From Rhyzopertha dominica (Eukaryota; Arthropoda; Insecta; Coleoptera; Bostrichidae): a stretch of 64,000 bases of DNA. The stretch spans positions 13,234,245-13,298,244 of the forward strand of contig QCXZ01000086.1 in NCBI GenBank assembly GCA_025024175.1, given 5' to 3'. Below the pieces are notes generated by a model. It ran no database searches and was not told the origin of the DNA. It saw nothing but the letters and a program-made list of their open reading frames with translations. The translations under genes were made by a program, and so were the position numbers. Below, piece by piece: positions 56,351 through 64,000 of this stretch; position 1 is the stretch's first letter, and the number at the start of each line of letters is the position of its first letter.

Positions 56351-57440
56351 TTTTAATCGGTAGTGGTATTTTTAATGTTTCCCTGTGTGTTAACATAAAA
56401 ATATTTATCACTTGAATCTCACTGAAACGATGTTTCTTTACCTAAACATCTTTTTCAGCAACCGTTTTCCAGGACGTGTCTTTCATTGCATAAGCAACTT
56501 ATGAATCTATATCGTATCAATTATTACATCATACTTCTAAGATGAATATGAATCTAATCTTCTAATCTTCTTATCTGATGGCTACCTTCAAATTACTTAC
56601 ATTTAAAAGCATGAAAGGTTGTATCGAAAATAACCGTATAGTTTGATAATTTCGAGGATAATTTAGACATTGAAGTTTTAATAAATTTTCAAAACGCCAT
56701 ATTTAGTGTAAATGAATATTTTTTCTACTAAGTCACTCTTCGTGATGTTATGCTTAAATTTTTTTCGATCTACTGTAAAATACAATTTTTTTTGCAAACT
56801 TCGATGGGTAATCAGTCCAACATATATGCAGTATTATGAAAATTGCATAATCTCCACTATTAGTATATTGGTTTAACTAGTTTGTTTCCTCTTAGCGTTG
56901 TTTACCGTACTTCGAACACATTTTACACAAGCAGATTGATTAATTACTTCCACATCCAACGGATGGGAAGAATTATATCGAGAAAAAAAATTTTCAAAAA
57001 TTTTTATTTGTTCATCCGCTTTAAAATGGTCGAAAACGCAACCAAAAATTTCTTGTCTGTGTGTCTGTGGTATTGTTTGTGGATACGATAACTTTCGAGA
57101 GACTTAATATATGAACTTGAAATTTGGCAAACGTATAAATCTCAACTACCCAAAGCGACCTATTGTTTGTGGGATAAGTAGGGTATCGGGAAGGGGGCGT
57201 AATTGGAGGGTAACTACCCTTTTTGCAAATTTTTATTTTTTTCGTTTTAGTATGTGATTACTAGTATAACTGCGAGTATTATTCGTTCTTATAAATTTTC
57301 GGTGCAGCAAACTGTTTAGAAGATATTAGCAAAAAAGTGTCACTTAAAGAAAACGGTTTTTCCTAAATATCTCCGAATATATTTAATATATTCAAATAAT
57401 GGAAATATCACGAAATTTGGTAACGTGTAGGGAACTACTG
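56351..57440. other. Centre of the foldback element, non-coding
   Basis: AT-rich, with no supported coding frame on either strand. Short open frames here lack any recognisable motif. Confidence 0.45.
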
Positions 57441-57714
57441 ACTAAAATCGCAAGGGTGCAATCTGCATATAACCTTTGTTCGGAAACAGGTAAATTTTGG
57501 TCAGGCTCGGGCAGCTGAGTAAACAATCTAATCATGTATAACTAGCAAACTGGCAATGCCCAGACCGCTAAATATAGTTTTAAACAAACGTATTTGTATC
57601 ATTATGCGGTTGCTAGATACGATCATGTTACTTACTTTTTGCCCATACAAAGTTTACATTTTTTACTAATCAAACCTAAAAAGAAATCGCCATTTTGATT
57701 ATTTTACTTTACAA

Positions 57715-58767
57715 CAGTGATGGGCGTTTACGCGTAAATTATAATTTTCTACATTACCCGCGTAGAAAATGTAGATAAAGCATTTTGGCGTAGATTTTGA
57801 GTAGAAAATATGAGACGAGTATATTATGGCTATTGTATATTAAGTGTATTGTGCAAATTATTTTGTTCTAATTTCCCTGTTTTATGGGTCAATTCTTAAA
57901 ATTTTTTTAAAGCACTGCAGTTTTTTAATATTTATATTACAAATCTGAATAACTTATTTTAGTAAGTCATCAGAATACCCAAACGGTTTTCTTACTTCTT
58001 TCGTACAAAACATGCGTTTCGAAGTCTTTTCTTCTACGAGTATATTAGGTATAATAGGTAGCATATGAAATAGCCAGTCTTCTTCCGTTTATAGACAAGA
58101 AAGATAATAAAATCATAGTTTACAGTCATTTAAGAACCCATTGACCGATTGAGGGCTCCAAAGCACGCTTGTGCCTTCTGACCCTAACAAATTTATGTCG
58201 AAACGAGTTATTGTTGTTTAACGTGGCTCTAGTTATTTTAATTACAACGAAGTAGTATTTTGTTTAGTTAGGAAGCAACAACCAGTGGAATCGTCCAAAA
58301 CGAAAAAAACGTTCTCCTATGATCGACTCCAGGTAGTTCCGATCGTGGTCCACGCGTAGTTCCAACCTATTGACGTTAGTGCACGGCGATCTGCAGCAAC
58401 TTTGATGACCTGTAACTTTTGAACGGTGAGAGTCTACAGCATAGGGCTCCGGATTGGAGTTCAGAAGGTCATGGGCTATTACCATACCAAGTTTGGTTAT
58501 GATCGGATCAACTCCATTCCATTGAGTGATATATATAGTTCTCTTTTTCACGTACCTCGCGATACGATCGATGGGAGAACGAAAATAATAATATACAAAA
58601 TAAGTCATTTGAGGCATTTAGAGCTGTTAAAAGTACTAAATATTACTAGTTTGCTGTTTATCTACATTAAGTTATTTTCTACAGTAGACTTTTAAAGTAG
58701 AATATTACATAGTTTACGCGTAGATAATGGCGTAATCTACATGGAGTATTCTACGCGCCCATCACTG
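57715..58767. mobile_element. Non-autonomous hAT-type element (1,053 bp)
   Basis: Terminal inverted repeats CAGTGATGGGCG and CGCCCATCACTG are flanked by an 8-bp duplication CTTTACAA (57,707-57,714 and 58,768-58,775). An 8-bp duplication with CAG-type termini is typical of hAT elements. The inner sequence has no transposase. It interrupts the right arm of the foldback element. Confidence 0.88.
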
Positions 58768-59351
58768 CTTTACAACGAATTTACCAATTTGAATTTTCTG
58801 TATTGAAACATCGAATAAGCATACTTGTCTAAAAATTCTGTAACTATACCAGTCATCTCGAAGGTTTTAATACATCTCGTTTGCAACTCAAAGTGTATCA
58901 CAATTCGCATTTGTATCATTATGCGGTTGCCAGATACGATCATGTTACTTATTTTTTCCCAATACAAAGTTTACATTTCTTACTAATCAAACAAAAAGAA
59001 ATCGTCGTATTGATTTTTTTTACTTTAGAACGAATTTACCAATTTGAATTTTCTCTATTGTCACAGCGAATGAACACACTTGGCTAAAAATTCTGTATAC
59101 TTTACCAGTCATCTGCACGTTTTTATTATCTCTCGTTTGCAACTTAAAATGTATGTAAAATGTTCATGCTGTAAATAAAGTGGTCCCAAGTAACACGAGC
59201 CGTCCAAATTTACCGTTTGGGAGCTTAGACATGCTCGAACGATAAAATAATCGCATGTTTAGGCACGTTATAGTGGTTGCCTAATTTTCAGGTGATATTG
59301 GACAAACCTAACCCGTGGAGACCGGGACATTTTCAACGGCCGCAATTGTAC

Positions 59352-59459
59352 ACCTATACCTATGGACATACACGAGCGCCCATGCCCTGGTCGGGGCTCG
59401 AACCCGAGGCCTCTGGGACCCGAGGCAGACACTCTGTCTACCCGGTTACCGAGGCCGGC
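59352..59459 (-). repeat. SINE, tRNA-derived 5' head
   Basis: On the minus strand the sequence begins GCCGGCCTCGGTAACCGGGT, has an A-box-like GGTAACCGGGTAGA and a clear B box (GGGTTCGAGCCCC) about 45 nt later, the internal RNA polymerase III promoter of a tRNA-derived SINE. It directly abuts the 10-bp target duplication. Confidence 0.7.
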
Positions 59460-59469
59460 ACAGTTATGA

Positions 59470-60466
59470 ATTACCACGAAGGAAAAACAAACCATCGAGG
59501 AATTAATGAAACCATAGATAAACTTTAAACTATTGTACTATTGGCCCTAAATGAAAAAGACTAGAAATTATAATTCAATAACTGTGGTACATGTAAAAAA
59601 TTCAAATACGATAGGAAACATTACGAAATTCTAATCGATGTAACACCAACGCCCCGTAAACCATTTGAACAACTCCACATGGACACATTTTCGTTTAGGA
59701 AATCTCAGTTTTTTACAATTATGGATTCATTTACAAAATAAGCGCGGGCATATGCAATTCCCGCCAAAAACACAATTGAAATTTCAAACTGTTTAATTAA
59801 TTACTTCACACACTACGGAACTCCAACACGAAACACTAGCGATCAGGGAACAGAATTCACTAGCAAAGTAGTCAGATTTATTAGCGTGTCACAAAATCAG
59901 TATTCATTTCACAACACCAGGTAACCCTGAATCGAATACCCCAATCGAGAGATTTCACTCAACAATTGCAGAACATTTAAGAATGTTAGAGTCAAAATTT
60001 AATGAACCCCTTGGAAACCTCCTTGAGATATGCAGTTATTGCTTACAACAGCTCGATGCATTCATCTACGGGAATGACTCCGTTTAATTTAACTTTCGGT
60101 CATACTACTTCTCGAGACCCGAACGATGTACTTTTTGACAACTAAGTTTATGAAAAATACGTAAAAGACCACGTGCACAAAACTAAACTACTGTACGATA
60201 CTCTCAAAATTAAATTAGACGATAAGAAAGAAAAAAATGCCCAAAGACATAAAGTAGATACACCATTCGCACCAGGTCAAACAATATATTTTACTCCGAA
60301 TGAAGATCGCACAGCAAAGGCAGATAAAAGGTATTTAGGCCCCGCAAAGATTCTAACAATAAATCCCGACAATACTTGTATGATTCAGTACAAGCACAAG
60401 GAAATAAAATTACAGATACGAAGACTTAGACATCATCTTGTTTCAGACTTACCGCCCACTTTTTAG
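59470..60466 (+). pseudogene. pol: Errantivirus-like integrase
   Basis: Right after the nested insertions the zinc-binding domain resumes (YHEGKTNHRGINETIDKL, then NCGTCKKFKYDRK near 59,590). The DDE core follows with HMDTFSFRKSQFF, NTSDQGTEFTSKVV (second aspartate) and a region with the expected glutamate near 59,950 in a shifted frame. The C-terminal domain at 60,173-60,466 is open (FTPNEDRTAKADKRYLGPAK). Several stops and shifts in the core make it inactive. Confidence 0.7.
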
Positions 60467-60469
60467 TTG

Positions 60470-62082
60470 TATTTTCTACGGCAATAACGGACCAAGGAAT
60501 TAATTCACAAATTAGACCCGGATAACCCTGGAATGTTTATTCAATCAATTAGCAAAGCATAAACTTCTCTGTCTCACTGGACAATAGTTAAACCTCATGA
60601 TTTAACCAACGTGATTCAAGAAATACCAAAATTAAAAGGGATACTTAAAACCCTAAATCAAATTGATAATGAAACCACCTACGGTGCTCATCTTTGTTAA
60701 CAACTTTTCGAAAGTATCAAAGACACCTTGGAATACATAATATTTAAGCCCAAAAGAGTAAAAAGAGGCTTAATAAATATAGCAGGCTCGTTAATAAAGA
60801 CTCTAACAGTGAACTTAGATGCCGCAGATGGTGAAAAGTTTGAAGACGTTATAAATACTTTAAGACGAAATCAGAAAACTAACGCTAGGAAATTGTCCAT
60901 AGTTACAGATTCTCTTGTACGTCCTAACAACTCCATGTCTCTGGTAATTAAAAATCAGAAAGAAATACCATCAGCCATTATATGCAATCAAAATTAAATG
61001 CGAGACAGCTAAAAATCCAAAAAAGGGGAATCATTCTCTAGGTTAATAAGCTCACTATCATATACAGATTTCCAGCTAGAAAACTTGTTAACCGCTGTAA
61101 CATTCGCAAAACTGAATATTACACGCAAATAATATAACGTCAAGGGAATTACTTCTAAAGTTGAAAGAAATGGATCATAAAATGCCAACTCACTGTTAGT
61201 AACACTAAGTGAAAACAATTTGGAAACCTTTGAAGAAATAATCGACATACATGCATACCACACCGAAACTAGAGTTGTATTCGTACTAAAAGTCCTTCTA
61301 ACAAATCAGATAACGTATGATTTATACCATTCATATGCCCTGCCGGTAACAACTATCAAAAACTAAAATTTTAATTCCTACTTGTAAATTTTTGGCTAAT
61401 TTCTGGAGACACTTACCGATTTGCGAACAATGGATGCATTAAGACGACATCGCATATTTACTTATGTGATGAGAGACTAGTTGAAATTCCATCTAAAGAT
61501 GAACCTTGTGGGATACAACTTATTAAACACAAAAAACCGTTTGCGAGTTGCCAAATAAAAGCCGTAGCTGCCGCCCCGAAGATTCAAGAATTGGAAGGTA
61601 ATCAATGGTGGTACTACGAGCTCGAACATGAAGTAGGTGAACTTCGATGTCCCAATGTTATCCGAAGAGTAGAATTCCACGGAACCTACCACATCAAGCT
61701 ACCCGTAAATTGCAACCTAAAAATTGGGGATAAAGCACTAGTCCACGAAGAAACTGAGACAACGACAACGGACACCGTCCCCAACATCGAACTACCCCAG
61801 GTCGCCTTCAGCACATCCACGAAGCCGGGCAAACTCGAGCTACATCAAGTAGCACTAGACGATTTGCCCCAACTACAGACTCGTCTACAAGCAGCCGAAG
61901 AAGAAGAAACATCACCCCTTGTGGTTTATCAAATTAACCTGTGGACAATATTAATGTATTTAATCATTTTTATTCTGTTAACCATAGATACGTGGAAAAC
62001 AACCCGGCAACGCTGTAGACACCCGGAAGAGACACTTGGTGGAAAACCAGCCGTGCCGCTTGAAGAAATTCAGCTTCACTAA
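60470..62082 (+). pseudogene. env: Envelope glycoprotein (Env) remnant
   Basis: A third gene after pol, in plus orientation, broken by several frame changes. At 60,728-60,997 a furin-like basic site (KPKRVKRGLIN) is followed by a hydrophobic segment and an NLDAADGEKFEDVINTLR-type helix, the arrangement seen in insect errantivirus Env and the related baculovirus F proteins. At 61,591-62,082 the C-terminal portion is open and ends with a transmembrane segment (LWTILMYLIIFILLTIDTW) and a short cytoplasmic tail with basic residues. The middle (61,000-61,590) is decayed, with cysteine-containing pieces. No functional product is expected from this copy. Confidence 0.7.
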
Positions 62083-62100
62083 CCCTTGGTTTTCCATCTG

Positions 62101-62450
62101 CGAGGGGAAGGATTGCATACACCCCTATCAAAGGATTGACTATATTATTATCATTAGTTGGCACGCTATTAATAGATATGTAGAGTTGCAATTTAGATAG
62201 GCTGTGCTTTGTTAGAAATGTTATAAGTAGGTCCGCGGATGAAAGCTGTTAAGATTTTTTGCGTCGAAGCTTTGTCCGAGAGCATAACGGGCAAGTAGAC
62301 GTAGAACTTCTTAATGTTATAGTTTCCGTGTGAAAATTAGGTTTTTTAAAAACCAATTGTTTTCGTGCGGGAACGTAACTTGTAGATATTTTTGTACCTG
62401 GTTATACTTACATATAATATGTTAATAATAATAATAAGTGTGATTGGTTA
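62101..62450 (+). repeat. Probable 3' LTR of the errantivirus-like element
   Basis: A purine-rich GAGGGGAAGG at about 62,101-62,110 follows the Env stop, where the polypurine tract and LTR start belong. No matching 5' LTR is in the window, so length and end are not fixed. Confidence 0.35.
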
Positions 62451-63542
62451 ATCATAAACTACTTAATTCATTATAGAATAGTTACTTAAAAAAATTTTTA
62501 CCTCAAAGCTCTAGGGCTACTAGTTTATGAGATATGACCGGCCACCTCTCTTATTTGTTCACCCTGTACATTAAATAAAGACCTTTATCATGCAGATAAT
62601 GTTATGTGGAAAAGTAAAATTGGGCTGTAGGTCACAATAAATACCTAATACGAACATTTTATTTCTGTCAAGCTTTTGCAGATGTTTCAATGCTTCTTCA
62701 GTTATCATATGATTTAGTGATGTTCTTGTATGATTATTTTATGATTTAATAATCCTCCTGTGTTGCCCGTAGTTATATGTGATATGGTCCGTAACNTTAA
62801 TGGTTGTGTGAATATATTATATTCACACGTTGCGTTTTTTTACAAATAAAGACACCAATAGCCTTTAGAACCTGAAGGAGAGAAACAATTCCGAAAGCTG
62901 GAATATCTAATTGGATTGCTTCATTTATCATGTACCTACCAACATCGTAATTTTAATTATTAATTTTATTTTGCGTTATCCTTCTACACTCTACGCTACT
63001 GACCCAAGTTCTTCGCTCCCCTGACGTCCTTCCCTTCTCGCCCTTTTGGTTGCATTCAAACAACCTGCCTACAAGCTAAACCGATGCCATATCTAGCTAT
63101 AGATATGATCGAAGGAATACTCGCAGTTTGACAACAGCAAGATGTCTGTTTTAGAAACATCAGGAACAAAAAAGGAGGAGGAAGTCTGAATTCCAAAATC
63201 AGTAAAGCAAGTGAGCGAACAAAACCGAACCAGGTGTTAGTGCTAGTTAAAGTACTATAGTGTTGAGCGAGTTAGTAGTATTATAATAGTAGCGTTTTCA
63301 ACTAGTTCCGTCTAGATTTAGTTTATTATTTGCTTCTGCACTAATAAAACTTTGATCTATTTTATCCCTATAACTAAGAGGTATATGATCTTAATTCATA
63401 TAACAATTTTTGTTCGGAATGATTCAAACAATACGTCGTCAAAAGTTTCTTATACTTATCATATCGTATATAAGATATGAAATTTAATAAATATCTGAAA
63501 AAGCCAAAAACCCAAAGACAACAGCTGTGAAAGCCTGTAACC

Positions 63543-63576
<34 letters not shown>

Positions 63577-64000
63577 TCGCACATAATACAAATTCTACTT
63601 AAAACTTAGAATTCAATAGCAAATTAGCAAAAGTAGCAGAAGAATAAGCACTCCACATACTGGGAACGTTCTAAAGCAGGTGTTTGAATGCCATCTACTT
63701 GACAAATTGAATAAGTTGACAATGAACCATTATTATCATTATCATTTTGTACAACCGATCCATAAAAATGTAAATGTATATATATTATGGCATAATGTAT
63801 GAATAGCCCCAATTAATAACTGACTATGCATTTCTCATTATCAGCAGGTGTCTTATCCTTATCTCTTTAAGTTAACCTTCATTTGTGGTCTTTGTGGATA
63901 GTAAGTTNTTGTTTGAAACTATAACAAATTTGTCTTTTACAGAGANTNTTAACACCAAGCATCTTACTGTATACACGTANAGTTAGATCTCCATTATTTT
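62451..64000. other. AT-rich end of window, no gene recognised
   Basis: No coding frame or element terminus could be supported. It contains ambiguous bases (62,796; 63,907; 63,946; 63,948; 63,980) and a TTA microsatellite. Confidence 0.35.
63543..63579. repeat. (TTA)n microsatellite
   Basis: About twelve tandem ATT/TTA triplets. Confidence 0.95.

Larger units (their letters stand above)
54439..59347. mobile_element. Foldback-type element with ~0.8-1.0-kb inverted arms, inserted in the SINE
   Basis: The ends AATTGCGGCCGTTGAAAATG and its complement face outward, flanked by GTAC on both sides (54,435-54,438 and 59,348-59,351). The left arm runs 54,439-55,431 and continues briefly at 56,332-56,350 beyond a solo LTR. 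The right arm runs from 59,347 down to 58,768 and, beyond a hAT-type insertion, 57,714 to about 57,440. Inside each arm a ~230-bp subunit (GTGATACATTTTAAGTTGCA ... CGCATAATGATACAAA) is repeated. No transposase is recognisable in the ~1.1-kb centre, so it is non-autonomous. Confidence 0.75.
52132..62450 (+). mobile_element. Errantivirus-like (env-bearing) LTR element with nested insertions
   Basis: An endogenous insect-retrovirus-type element: Pol from the protease/RT linker through RNase H (52,140-54,268), then after a nested insertion integrase (59,470-60,466), then an Env gene (60,470-62,082) and a purine tract near 62,101 before a probable 3' LTR. Gag and protease are missing at the left, where older LTR sequence abuts. 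Frameshifts and stops occur in every gene, so this is a dead copy. Confidence 0.75.

Noticed and set aside
59352..59459. Possible tRNA gene
   Set aside because: Box A and box B are present, but it is joined to a SINE body, flanked by a target duplication, and no full cloverleaf with a proper anticodon arm could be drawn.
62101..62450. Exact 3' LTR boundaries for the errantivirus-like element
   Set aside because: Without a 5' LTR in the window the ends cannot be fixed; only a low-confidence region is reported.

Overview
This window looks like a stretch of arthropod, most likely insect, genomic DNA that is almost entirely mobile elements. It is AT-rich, eukaryotic introns with GTAAGT-type donors and AG acceptors are visible, and the elements are typical of insect genomes: Ty3/Gypsy LTR elements (one with an env gene), a P-element-like transposon, a Tigger/pogo transposon, a Penelope-like element, LINEs, a tRNA-derived SINE, a hAT-type element and a Polinton. 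I cannot name the species. The only stretch that resembles a host gene is a five-exon SAM-domain-like gene at 31.7-33.4 kb, which carries one premature stop.

The centrepiece is a Polinton/Maverick (adintovirus-like) element, an endogenous virus-like DNA element, at 8,851-30,462. I could delimit it exactly: about 450-bp terminal inverted repeats that begin AGTAGTATAG, flanked by a 6-bp target duplication CAATCC. It encodes a fragmented major capsid gene, a minor capsid protein, an adenain-like protease, a phospholipase A2 protein, an A32/FtsK-like packaging ATPase, a fibre-like coiled-coil protein, a decayed retrovirus-type integrase with chromodomain, a RING-finger protein, three ORFs of unknown function, and a protein-primed type DNA polymerase B. 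The polymerase has a C2H2-zinc-finger N-terminus spread over seven small exons, with all introns in phase 1. Short TATA boxes sit about 27-45 nt from several start codons. Removing a later insertion gives a native length near 14.8 kb.

The left Polinton repeat is split by a young Ty3/Gypsy element (9,168-15,960; apparently identical 190-bp LTRs; 5-bp duplication GAAAG). That element is itself split by a Tigger/pogo transposon (12,146-14,342), giving a three-layer nest.

Left of the Polinton: LINE ORF1 debris (1-753), a deleted Gypsy element (754-4,083) and a P-element/THAP9-like transposase with introns (5.4-7.0 kb). Right of it: the SAM-domain gene, LINE and Penelope remnants (34.9-37.3 kb), GC-rich and 126-bp tandem repeats, and an LTR that has polypurine tract and primer site on opposite sides (39.06-39.56 kb).

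From 43.5 to 62.4 kb there is a second nest. A degenerate Gypsy element carries a solo LTR (44,424-44,850) and a nearly intact but internally deleted element (46,031-50,081, duplication ATCG). Next is an errantivirus-like element with env (52.1-62.4 kb). It was hit by a SINE (10-bp duplication), the SINE by a foldback element (4-bp duplication GTAC), and the foldback by an 896-bp solo LTR (duplication ATAT) and a 1,053-bp hAT-type element (duplication CTTTACAA). All boundaries were read from the sequence by eye. Family names rest on recognised motifs, not on database searches.
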